NCBI GenBank assembly: GCA_014799985.1
Contig: JAAVGZ010000070.1
Coordinates: 1 to 35,498, forward strand
Direction: 5' to 3'
From: Helicobacter sp.
GTDB lineage: Bacteria; Campylobacterota; Campylobacteria; Campylobacterales; Helicobacteraceae
DNA: 35,498 nucleotides
The first letter of the stretch is position 1. Each line of letters starts with the position of its first letter. The position numbers and the translations under genes were made by a program. The notes under the pieces were generated by a model, which saw only the letters and a list, made by a program, of their open reading frames with translations, made no database searches and was not told the origin of the DNA. Shown one piece after another: positions 14,862-22,778 of this stretch.

Positions 14862-16401
14862 TTGGGAAGAATGTTACCAAAAATGTCTCGATGGCTCGAT
14901 GAAGCCAGAGGACATAGATTGCCCGCTTGATGAGGTTTTGCGCAATCTCGCGCATGTTGCGAAGTTGCCCTATATCGAGCTGCAAGCCGAAAATATCGAT
15001 ACGTCAATGTTACGTTCCTTTTCTATCTTCAATGCAACGAAATTTGCAACCTTGCCGCTAAAATCTGATGATGGCAAAATCCATTTCGCCTCGCTCAATC
15101 CTTTTAATCCGCTCATGCGCCACACCCTCCAGAATCTTTTTGGGGCTAAAGAATCTGTTTTTTGCTTCGCTTCGCCACAATCTTTTGCGTTTGTGCTTGA
15201 ATGGGTGAGTGTCGAGGCGAAGGCGCTATTATTACAATCGGCGCTACTAGAAGAGCATAAAGCCCCAAGTCAAGATTCTACGACTTTGCAAAGTTTCGTG
15301 GCATTGTTGCTCGAAGAAGCATTACGACTATGCGCGAGCGATGTGCATATTGAATCGAGGGACTATACATCGATTCGCATGCGTATCGATGGTTGTCTCA
15401 TAGAAAGATTTTGCTTTGATTTGGCATTGTTCGCGCCGCTTTCTTCGCAGCTAAAGCTGATTTCTAAGCTCGATATTTCCGAAAAACGCAAGGGGCAAGA
15501 TGGGCGATTCCAATTGCCAACTTTTCCAAAAGTCGACTTTAGAATCTCGACAATCCCCATTGCAGGTGGCGAATCGATTGTCCTAAGAATCCTCGATAAT
15601 TCACGACAGAATCTGACGCTTCATCAGTTAGGTTTCGCTCCAGATTCCATAGACATTTTGCGCCAAACAATCCAAAAAACACATGGGATTCTTTTTGTTA
15701 CGGGACCAACGGGAAGCGGTAAGTCAACGACCCTTTATGCCCTATTGCAGCTTTGCAACAAAGAGCGACAAAAAATCATCACTATCGAAGACCCCATTGA
15801 ATATGAAATGCCCAAAATTACGCAGGTTGTGTTGAATGATAAAATCAATTTTGGTTTTTCGGAGGTTTTGCGCAATATTTTGCGCCAAGACCCCGATATT
15901 CTGATGATTGGCGAGGTGCGCGACCAAGAAACCTTGCAACTTGCGCTTCAGGCTTCGCTCACGGGGCATCTCGTGCTTTGCACTTTGCACACAAACGATG
16001 CGCTCGAAAGCATTACGCGCCTTTTGGATATGGGAATCGAGCCCTATTTTCTCGCCTCTGCCTTGCTGCTTGTCGTCTCGCAGCGGCTTGTGCCAAAACT
16101 TTGCCCACATTGTCGCGAATCGTATCCAATCGACTATGCAGATTCTCGCGCGACTTTTTATCGTTCCAAAGGCTGTGTGCGCTGCTATGGGCGCGGGTTT
16201 TTGGGGCGAGAATTGCTCTATGAAATCCTGCCGATTACCAAGAATCTCAAAGAGGCGTTGCACCAAAAAGCCACGCAAAAAGAACTCCTAGAAATTGCTA
16301 AAAATGCAGGCTTTGTGCGTATGGTTGAGCAGGGTTTGGAGAAGGCAAAATCGGGATTGATGACGTTAGAAATTTTACATGGAATCCAAAATGACTTTTG
16401 A
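14848..16401 (+). CDS. GspE/PilB/MshE-type assembly ATPase
   Basis: Hexameric ATPase that powers pilus or pseudopilus assembly. The 517 residues contain an N-terminal MshEN/N1-like region, the N2 domain with LLLEEALRLCASDVHIE, Walker A GPTGSGKST (about 286-294), the Asp box TIEDPIEYE, and Walker B DPDILMIGEVRD. The His box is TLHTNDA. A zinc-binding tetracysteine has CPHC (about 419-422) and CVRC (about 442-445), typical of GspE, PilB and MshE but absent from PilT retraction ATPases. ATG 14848 is preferred over an upstream in-frame start inside the secretin gene. The overlap with the secretin is 14 bases. Confidence 0.94.
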   Translation: MKQIDWEECYQKCLDGSMKPEDIDCPLDEVLRNLAHVAKLPYIELQAENIDTSMLRSFSIFNATKFATLPLKSDDGKIHFASLNPFNPLMRHTLQNLFGAKESVFCFASPQSFAFVLEWVSVEAKALLLQSALLEEHKAPSQDSTTLQSFVALLLEEALRLCASDVHIESRDYTSIRMRIDGCLIERFCFDLALFAPLSSQLKLISKLDISEKRKGQDGRFQLPTFPKVDFRISTIPIAGGESIVLRILDNSRQNLTLHQLGFAPDSIDILRQTIQKTHGILFVTGPTGSGKSTTLYALLQLCNKERQKIITIEDPIEYEMPKITQVVLNDKINFGFSEVLRNILRQDPDILMIGEVRDQETLQLALQASLTGHLVLCTLHTNDALESITRLLDMGIEPYFLASALLLVVSQRLVPKLCPHCRESYPIDYADSRATFYRSKGCVRCYGRGFLGRELLYEILPITKNLKEALHQKATQKELLEIAKNAGFVRMVEQGLEKAKSGLMTLEILHGIQNDF

Positions 16402-17590
16402 GGTTGTTTATAGCCAAAATGGCGTTTTGCACACCATAGAATTTCAGGCAGAAAGTCGCGAGAGCGCAATCCAATATTTTAAGCAAAATCAGAATGTCCA
16501 GCTCATAAAAATCACCCAGATTCCGACAAAAAGAATCCTGCTTTTTCGCAAAAGTTTGAGCACAAAAGAACTATCGGTTGTCTTTTATCAATTTGCCATT
16601 CTCCTAAATGCCGCTATCCCTTTGCGCAGCCTGCTTGAGAGCCTCGCGCAATATCCCCACCCGCGCGTTGCGGCGATGTTTGCGCATGTCTTGTCTGCTG
16701 TGCAAAATGGGCAGCAGCTTCGCGATGGATTCGCGCCTTTTTACAAAGAGCTTGGCATTGGAATCGAGCTCATCGCGCTAGGAGAAAAGAGCGGGAATCT
16801 GCCCCGAACATTAATGCTTTTTGTCGATTTTTTGCGTGCCAAAGAACAGAATCAAAAGCGCCTTCTAAACGCGCTTGCCTATCCTCTCTTTTTGCTCGTT
16901 GCCATAGTCGGCGCGCTATTTGTGATTATCGGATTGCTCCTGCCCCAATTTGAAAGTCTCTTTGCGAGTTTTAATAAACAGCTCCCCCCGCTCACGCAAT
17001 TCCTTTTTTCGTTGCAGATTCTCACGACCCCTCTTTTTCTAGTGGGCTATGCCATTAGCTTTTGTGTTTTAGTGCTTTTTTGGATTCTGTTGCGCCAAAA
17101 CGCAACATTCCAACAAGCTTTTGACGCATTGTTGTTGCGGATTCCATTCATCGGGAATCTGTTGCGCGCGCAACATCTCTTTTTTTATTTCTCGACAATG
17201 CAGCTCCTCTTTGCTGCGGGCTTCGTGCTCGACAATGTCCTGAATCTTTGCACAAAAACATGCGCCAACAGCGCCTTGCGCGCGCAGCTCGCAACGATTC
17301 CGAGCTATCTCAAACAGGGGCACAACTTGAGCGATTCGATGCAGCATGCGCGCGTGTTTGCGCCCATCGTGCTCGCGCTCATCGCGGCGGCGCAAAAGAG
17401 TGGCGAAATGGAGAAAATGTTGCGCACGGCTGCCGAGCTCTATGGCAGCGAAGCGGCGCACAAGCAATCACAGCTGCTCGCGCTCATCGAGCCGCTTATG
17501 ACATGCCTCATGGCGGGGGTCGTGCTGCTGATTGCGCTGGGCGTGTTTCTGCCTCTGTGGGAGCTCAACGCGGTTGGCACGCAATGGTGA
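16379..17590 (+). CDS. GspF/PilC/MshG-type inner-membrane platform protein
   Basis: A 403-residue polytopic protein that anchors the assembly ATPase. Two GspF domains are visible (about 62-180 and 260-390), with LLNAAIPLRSLLESLA, GEKSGNLPRTL and, in the second repeat, AAQKSGEMEKML. Three membrane helices lie at about 165-190, 218-238 and 376-396. The start is either ATG 16379 or ATG 16391; both lie inside the end of the ATPase gene and neither has a strong ribosome site. The last 350 bases are clearly richer in G+C than the rest of the cluster. It converges on glmU with only six bases between the stops. Confidence 0.92.
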   Translation: MESKMTFEVVYSQNGVLHTIEFQAESRESAIQYFKQNQNVQLIKITQIPTKRILLFRKSLSTKELSVVFYQFAILLNAAIPLRSLLESLAQYPHPRVAAMFAHVLSAVQNGQQLRDGFAPFYKELGIGIELIALGEKSGNLPRTLMLFVDFLRAKEQNQKRLLNALAYPLFLLVAIVGALFVIIGLLLPQFESLFASFNKQLPPLTQFLFSLQILTTPLFLVGYAISFCVLVLFWILLRQNATFQQAFDALLLRIPFIGNLLRAQHLFFYFSTMQLLFAAGFVLDNVLNLCTKTCANSALRAQLATIPSYLKQGHNLSDSMQHARVFAPIVLALIAAAQKSGEMEKMLRTAAELYGSEAAHKQSQLLALIEPLMTCLMAGVVLLIALGVFLPLWELNAVGTQW

Positions 17591-17596
17591 GGCAGG

Positions 17597-19159
17597 CTAG
17601 GGCAGGCAGCGCCCACCGCCCACGAAATGCAGGAGCTCGAGCTCATCGCCCTCTTTGGGCGTGTGGCTGCTCCATTGCTCCTTTTTGAGCACCTCGCCAT
17701 TGAGCGCAATCGCGACAACCTTAGAATCCACGCCGAGCTTGCGCAGCACGCCCTGCACGCTTAGCCCCTTCTCGACACTCTGCCATTCCCCATTAATCTT
17801 AAGCTGTGTTTGCGCCTTCGATTCCGTGTTGGCTGTTGCCACAGGCTGATTGCCCCAAATGCCGCCAAAGAAGCGCTCATAGAATCCGTCAATGTTCGCC
17901 TGCGGTGTGCGCGAGATTCCGAGCGCGCCGCTCGCGACATCTTTGGTAATCGTGCTGCCGGCGGCAACAACAACGCAATCGCCAACGCTCACGGGCGCGA
18001 CAAGCTGCGTGTCGCTGCCGATGAACACGTCTTTGCCAATCACCGTGCGGTGTTTTTGCTTGCCGTCATAGTTGCAGGTAATCACGCCTGCGCCGATGTT
18101 GCTGCCGCTGCCAATCTCGCAATCGCCAAGATAGCTCAAATGCCCCGCTTTGACGCCATGCAGAATCGCCTTTTTGGTCTCGACAAAGTTCCCGATGTGC
18201 GTTTGCGCAATCATGCATTGCGGGCGGATATGCGCGAAGGGTCCCACATCGCTATTCACAATCTTGCTGTCCTCAACCACGCTATGCGCCTTGATGTGCG
18301 CGTTCTCGAGCACGCATGCGCCGAGAATCTGCGCGCCGCTTTCAAGCTCGCATTCGCCGCTAAATTGCGCACGCGAGTCAATGTAGATTGTGTGCGGCAG
18401 GTGCATGCGCACGCCCGCCTTTTGCCAATGCGTGCGGATTTTGTGCAGCATGATTTCTTCGGCGGCGCTCAAATCGAGCTTCGTGTTCACGCCCTTGAAG
18501 TTCTCCTCGTTCACAACGAGCGAAACGAGCTCTTTGGAATCGGCGAGCAGCGCGTGAATGATGTCGGTCAGATAATATTCCTTTTGCGCGTTGTTGTTGG
18601 TGAGCTTTGGCAGATAGGCGCGCAAAATGGGCAGAGGGAAGAGATAGACGCCGGCATTGACGGTCGTGATTTGCCTTTGTTGCTCTGTCGCGTCCTTTTC
18701 CTCGACAATGCCGATGATTTTCTTGCCGTTTAGAATCACGCGCCCATAGCCGCTGCCATCGTCTAGCTCGAGAATGCTCATCACGGTCGATTCTGTGCCA
18801 AAGTCGAGGAATTTGCGCAGCTCATCGGAGCACACGAGCGGCATGTCGCCATTTAGAATGAGCAAGCGTTCATGTTTTGGCTCGTATTGTTGCAAAAACG
18901 ACATGATTGCGCCGCCTGTGCCCGGGAGGTTGTGGTAGTCTTGGCGCACGCAGCGCACGCCGATGAAGTTGTCGCGCACCATCTTTTCGACTTTGTCGGC
19001 ATGGTGAAAGACGAGCACGCTCACATCATCGCTGATTTTCATGGCTTCGTTGATGCTATAATACAACATCTCGCGCCCGCAAAGCTTGTGCAAAACTTTG
19101 GGCGTGCTCGAATGCATGCGGCTTCCTGCACCTGCTGCCAAAACCACAACAGAACACAT
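17597..19159 (-). CDS. glmU: Bifunctional UDP-GlcNAc synthesis enzyme GlmU with fused C-terminal ThiS domain
   Basis: GlmU acetylates glucosamine-1-phosphate and uridylates GlcNAc-1-phosphate, giving UDP-GlcNAc for peptidoglycan and LPS. The 520 residues show the uridyltransferase domain (1-225; LAAGAGSRM, STPKVLHKL, LNGDMPL) and the left-handed beta-helix acetyltransferase (about 250-430; GPFAHIRP, GSNIGAGVITCNYDG). GlmU normally ends near ISRTPQ...GFYERFF. Here a 22-residue linker leads in frame into a complete ThiS-like ubiquitin fold (454-520; KINGEWQ, VAIALNGEVL, GDELELLHFVGGG). The diglycine end, which carries sulfur in ThiS, is followed by Arg-Cys-Leu-Pro before the stop. No internal start with a ribosome site is visible, only a Val GTG in the linker. 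AAAGGAG precedes the ATG. Confidence 0.93.
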   Translation of the reverse strand: MCSVVVLAAGAGSRMHSSTPKVLHKLCGREMLYYSINEAMKISDDVSVLVFHHADKVEKMVRDNFIGVRCVRQDYHNLPGTGGAIMSFLQQYEPKHERLLILNGDMPLVCSDELRKFLDFGTESTVMSILELDDGSGYGRVILNGKKIIGIVEEKDATEQQRQITTVNAGVYLFPLPILRAYLPKLTNNNAQKEYYLTDIIHALLADSKELVSLVVNEENFKGVNTKLDLSAAEEIMLHKIRTHWQKAGVRMHLPHTIYIDSRAQFSGECELESGAQILGACVLENAHIKAHSVVEDSKIVNSDVGPFAHIRPQCMIAQTHIGNFVETKKAILHGVKAGHLSYLGDCEIGSGSNIGAGVITCNYDGKQKHRTVIGKDVFIGSDTQLVAPVSVGDCVVVAAGSTITKDVASGALGISRTPQANIDGFYERFFGGIWGNQPVATANTESKAQTQLKINGEWQSVEKGLSVQGVLRKLGVDSKVVAIALNGEVLKKEQWSSHTPKEGDELELLHFVGGGRCLP

Positions 19160-19206
19160 TTTCGCTCCTTTGTCTTGTGAGGCTTTTTAGATAATTTTAA
19201 CACAAA

Positions 19207-19218
19207 ATTCTATATAAT
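19207..19218. promoter_or_regulatory. Back-to-back -10 boxes of the glmU and motA promoters
   Basis: In the 97 bases between the divergent starts, TATAAT (19213-19218, plus strand) directly abuts ATTCTA (19207-19212), which is TAGAAT on the minus strand. Expected transcription starts would leave leaders of about 30-40 bases to motA (19257) and glmU (19159). If both are used, RNA polymerase could not occupy both at once. Motif and position only. Confidence 0.45.
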
Positions 19219-19256
19219 TGCTGCTTTGTGTAGTTAAGGCACAGGGAGGAATCGTT

Positions 19257-20024
19257 ATGGATTTAGCGTCAGTCATAGGTTTTGTCGCTGTATGGGTGCT
19301 GCTTGGGGCGGCGATGTTGCAAGGAGCTGGGATTGGTCCTTATGTCGACATTCCGTCCGTTCTGATTACTTTTGGTGGTTCGATTTCTGCGTTGATGATT
19401 GCCTACAAAATGGAGCACATCAAGGGCTTCGTGAAGTTCTTCTTGCTCGCGTTCAAACCGCCGCAAACGTTTGATGTCCCTGCGCTTGTCAAAAAATTGG
19501 TCGATTATTCCACGCAGGCGCGCCGCGATGGAATCCTCTCGCTCGAACAAAGCGCCAACCAAGAAGAGAACGACTTCTTGCGCAAGGGCTTGGGAATGGC
19601 GATTGACGGCGGCGAAGCAGACACAATCCGCGAGCTCCTCGAGCTCGACATGGACCAAGCACTTGGGCGACACAAGGACAACGCGAGCGTTTTTGACACA
19701 TGGGGCGCTCTATCAGGGGGGTATGGAATGCTCGGGACGCTGATTGGACTTGTGGCGATGCTTTTGAACATGTCCGACCCAAGCGCGATTGGTCCTGCGA
19801 TGGCGGTGGCGTTGATTACGACTTTCTATGGCTCTCTCATCGGGAACGTGTTGGGCTCGCCTATCGCCCATATCCTCGTGGTGCGTGCGAATGACGAAGC
19901 GCTCGTGCAGCAGCTCATCATCGAGGGAATCATGTCGATTCAGCGCGGCGACAACCCGCGAACGCTCGAGCAAAAGCTGCTCTCGTTCTTGCCACCATCA
20001 CAGCGCGTGAGCCAGTTTGAGTAA
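19257..20024 (+). CDS. motA: Flagellar motor stator protein MotA
   Basis: Forms the proton-channel stator with MotB in the inner membrane. The 255 residues have four membrane helices (about 5-20, 28-48, 151-169, 176-200). The cytoplasmic loop has RRDGILSLE and charged residues (Arg/Glu, about 90-115) for rotor contact. The MotA/PomA signature GYGMLGTLIGLVAML is followed by DPSAIGPAMAVALITTFYG. The sequence resembles the PomA-type group. ATG 19257 with AGGGAGGA is preferred over an upstream in-frame start at 19218. The motB start follows 11 bases after the stop. Confidence 0.95.
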   Translation: MDLASVIGFVAVWVLLGAAMLQGAGIGPYVDIPSVLITFGGSISALMIAYKMEHIKGFVKFFLLAFKPPQTFDVPALVKKLVDYSTQARRDGILSLEQSANQEENDFLRKGLGMAIDGGEADTIRELLELDMDQALGRHKDNASVFDTWGALSGGYGMLGTLIGLVAMLLNMSDPSAIGPAMAVALITTFYGSLIGNVLGSPIAHILVVRANDEALVQQLIIEGIMSIQRGDNPRTLEQKLLSFLPPSQRVSQFE

Positions 20025-20035
20025 GGAATAGCTAA

Positions 20036-20821
20036 ATGGCAAAATGTGCTCCTTGCGACTGCCCCAGCGTTCTGCCCCCATGGCTTGGAACGTTTGGGGA
20101 CTTGATGAGTCTCTTGCTCACATTCTTTATCCTTTTGCTTTCTATGGCGAGCTTTGACGCCAAGCCGCTCACCGAAGCGGAGGGCAGCATGCGTGGCGCG
20201 CTTAGCATGTTGCCAGGCGGTGTCAAAACCGAGCCGGGCAAAAACCGCACGCAGACGCAAGCCGAGATGATTCCCGAGCCCGAAACGGCGGCTGAAGTCA
20301 AACGTGTCGAGAGTTTGTATGTCGAGTTGCAGCAGATGTTGCAGGTTTCAGACGGGACATCGGACATCACGAGCGATGGCGAGGAGGGCTTTGTGATGCG
20401 CCTGCCTGCGGGGCTTTTGTTTGAGCCCGGGCAGACAAACATCAAAGACCAAGACGGCATGCAATTCATTCGCCGTCTCGCGATGATTGCGCGCAACTAC
20501 CCGCCCAACATCTATGTCGAGGTGCGCGGGCATGTCGATAGCGACCCGCTGCCACCCGATTCTGCCTATGACGACAAATGGACGCTCTCGGCGATGCGCG
20601 CGCTTAGCGTTTCGAAAATCATCAAGCAGCATGGATTCCCAGCCGAGCGGATTCTTACGCTCGGGCGGGGCGACCAAGAGCCGATGAGCCGCTCACGTGA
20701 TGCGCGCAGCAAAGCCGAAAATGACCGTGTCGATGTGTATTTCTATCCCAAACGTCTCGATGAGGGCTTGAGCCCCGAAAAAGTCATCAATAAAAATGTT
20801 TTGCAATCTCCTTCGCGCTAG
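20036..20821 (+). CDS. motB: Flagellar motor stator protein MotB
   Basis: Peptidoglycan-anchored stator subunit of 261 residues. A short cytoplasmic N-terminus with Cys residues (CAPCDC) precedes the single membrane helix. This helix contains the essential Asp22 in TFGDLMSLLLTFFILLLSM. The OmpA-like peptidoglycan-binding domain spans about 125-245, with VEVRGHVDS, SAMRALSVSKII and SKAENDRVDVYF. AAGGA lies upstream of the ATG. The 3' end overlaps fliP by 26 bases. Confidence 0.95.
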   Translation: MAKCAPCDCPSVLPPWLGTFGDLMSLLLTFFILLLSMASFDAKPLTEAEGSMRGALSMLPGGVKTEPGKNRTQTQAEMIPEPETAAEVKRVESLYVELQQMLQVSDGTSDITSDGEEGFVMRLPAGLLFEPGQTNIKDQDGMQFIRRLAMIARNYPPNIYVEVRGHVDSDPLPPDSAYDDKWTLSAMRALSVSKIIKQHGFPAERILTLGRGDQEPMSRSRDARSKAENDRVDVYFYPKRLDEGLSPEKVINKNVLQSPSR

Positions 20822-21656
20822 CGTCATCGCGTTGCTTTTGGGCGCGGCGTTTGCCGCACCGGGCGACCCAATCACGACACCGCAAGTTCCCCAGCCTGTG
20901 CAGCAGATTCAACAAGAAGCACAGACTCGCCGCCAAGCGCCGCCGCTTGCGCCCATTCGCCCCACGCCGCCGTCTGTGAATCTCACCATCGGCGCGCCGA
21001 CCGACCCGGGCGATTTGGTAACCCTGCTCAACATTGTCGCCGTGCTCACACTCTTGGTGCTCGCGCCCTCGCTCATCTTGGTGATGACGAGCTTCGCGCG
21101 CATCGTGATTGTGTTCTCGTTTTTGCGCACCGCGATGGGAACGCAGCAATCCCCACCCACGCAGCTCATTATCTCGCTCGCAATGGTGCTGACATTTTTC
21201 ATCATGGAGCCAGTCGCCAAGCAGAGCTACGAACAAGGAATCCGCCCCTATCTCGACAGGCAGATTAGCTATGATGTCGCGTTCGAGGTCGCCGCGAAGC
21301 CTTTCAAGGATTTCATGATTTACAACACGCGCGAGAAAGACCTCGGCTTGTTCTACCGAATCCGCAACATGGAATCGCCCCAAACGGTCGATGACATTCC
21401 GATTCTCATCGCGTTGCCCGCGTTTATGATTAGCGAAATCAAAACGGCGTTTCAGATTGGATTCTTGCTCTACCTGCCGTTTTTGGCGGTTGATATGGTG
21501 ATTAGCTCGATTCTCATGGCAATGGGTATGATGATGCTTCCCCCCGTGATGATTTCGCTGCCGTTCAAGATTCTTGTTTTCGTGATGGTCGATGGCTTCA
21601 ACCTGCTCACGGGCAACCTTGTCGCGAGCTTCAAATACGCGCCCGGAGCGGGCTAA
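20796..21656 (+). CDS. fliP: Flagellar export apparatus protein FliP
   Basis: Core subunit of the FliPQR export gate. The 286 residues start with a cleavable-looking signal peptide (1-20, ending LLLGAAFA) and then a Pro/Gln-rich stretch (about 22-70), longer than in most FliP proteins (H. pylori FliP has about 248 residues). The conserved part has LAPSLILVMTSFARIVIVFSFLR-type helices (about 89-111), the MGTQQSPP motif, IPILIALPAFMISEIKTAFQIG and the MGMMMLPPV signature. The start lies inside motB without a strong ribosome site, so translation is probably coupled. The stop is followed immediately by the next ATG. Confidence 0.93.
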   Translation: MFCNLLRASVIALLLGAAFAAPGDPITTPQVPQPVQQIQQEAQTRRQAPPLAPIRPTPPSVNLTIGAPTDPGDLVTLLNIVAVLTLLVLAPSLILVMTSFARIVIVFSFLRTAMGTQQSPPTQLIISLAMVLTFFIMEPVAKQSYEQGIRPYLDRQISYDVAFEVAAKPFKDFMIYNTREKDLGLFYRIRNMESPQTVDDIPILIALPAFMISEIKTAFQIGFLLYLPFLAVDMVISSILMAMGMMMLPPVMISLPFKILVFVMVDGFNLLTGNLVASFKYAPGAG

Positions 21657-22769
21657 ATGGACTGCTCCTTGCGCGGAATCTGTGGCGGTTGTTCGCTGCG
21701 CTTGCCCTATCGACAGCAGCTCGCAAACAAGGTACAGCATTTCTGCGAGCTCTTTTCAGAGCTGCCAAAGCCCTCTGTGTTCGCCTCTCCTCCCTCTGCC
21801 TTTCGCGCACGTGCCGAGTTTCGCGTGGTTTTTGAGAATGGCAAATTGTCCTACTGCCTTTGTGGCAAAGACAAAAAAATAAAAATTTCATCATGCCCAA
21901 TCCTCTTGCAGCCCTTGCAGCAGCTCTTTTCGCCGCTGCTTGCGCTGCTCGAACAAAGCGAGATTCTCGCGCACAAACTCTTCGGAATCGAGTTCCTCGC
22001 CTCAACGCACAACGAAGTGCTCATGACATTGCTCTATCACAAAAAGCTCGATGATTCGTGGCTCGCGCATGCGCAGAATCTGCTCTTTGCGCTCACGCAA
22101 AGTGTCGATTCGACCATCTCGCTCATCGGGCGTGCGCGCAAACAAAAGGTCGTTTTGGGCGCTTGCTTTGTGCATGAAAGCTTCACGTTCGCGAAGCGGC
22201 GCTATGACTATCGGCATTACGAGAGCGCTTTCACACAGCCCAATCCCTTCGCCAACGCGCAGATGTTGGAGTGGGCATGCGCGCAAAGCGCGGGCGCAGA
22301 GGGCGATTTGCTCGAGCTCTATTGCGGGCTTGGTAATTTCACGATTCCGCTGTCGCGACATTTTGAAAAAGTCCTTGCCACAGAAATCGCCAAGATTTCT
22401 TTGCAGGCACTCGGCGAAAACCTCGCCCTAAATGATGTGCAAAACGTCCAAATCGCGCGCCTAAGCGCGCTTGAGATGCGCGATGCGCTAGACAATGTGC
22501 GCCCCTTTCGCCGTCTCGCGCATGTCGATTTGCCGTCTTATCGATTCGAGACGCTCTTTGTCGACCCGCCTCGCGCGGGGCTTGGCGATTGCGCCGCTTT
22601 TGCGCAGCGCTTCTCGCGCATTCTCTATGTTTCGTGCAACCCCATGACATTGCGCAAAGACCTCGAGACGCTCGCACAGACCCACCATGTGCAAGCACTC
22701 GCCGTGTTCGACCAATTCCCCTACACGCCACATCTCGAGAGCGCCGTTTTGCTCTCGAAAAGCGCCTAG
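21657..22769 (+). CDS. TrmA/RlmD-family RNA m5U methyltransferase
   Basis: Methylates C5 of a uridine in tRNA or rRNA using SAM. The 370 residues contain ELYCGLGNFT (SAM site, about 222-231), the late motif FVDPPRAGL and catalytic Cys327 in SCNP. Cys3-x5-Cys9-GG-Cys12 and Cys80 fit the 4Fe-4S ligand pattern known from RlmD/RumA, which E. coli TrmA lacks. Proteins of this group in Campylobacterota are usually annotated TrmA. The target, tRNA U54 or 23S rRNA, is therefore uncertain. ATG directly follows the fliP stop. Confidence 0.88.
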   Translation: MDCSLRGICGGCSLRLPYRQQLANKVQHFCELFSELPKPSVFASPPSAFRARAEFRVVFENGKLSYCLCGKDKKIKISSCPILLQPLQQLFSPLLALLEQSEILAHKLFGIEFLASTHNEVLMTLLYHKKLDDSWLAHAQNLLFALTQSVDSTISLIGRARKQKVVLGACFVHESFTFAKRRYDYRHYESAFTQPNPFANAQMLEWACAQSAGAEGDLLELYCGLGNFTIPLSRHFEKVLATEIAKISLQALGENLALNDVQNVQIARLSALEMRDALDNVRPFRRLAHVDLPSYRFETLFVDPPRAGLGDCAAFAQRFSRILYVSCNPMTLRKDLETLAQTHHVQALAVFDQFPYTPHLESAVLLSKSA

Positions 22770-22778
22770 GCGGTTGTG

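Noticed and set aside
17591..17596. Terminator between the convergent GspF-like and glmU genes
   Set aside because: Only six bases separate the stop codons and no hairpin with T run is visible in or around them.
17810..18733. Plus-strand open frame of 307 residues opposite glmU
   Set aside because: No recognisable domain, and glmU is unambiguous on the other strand.
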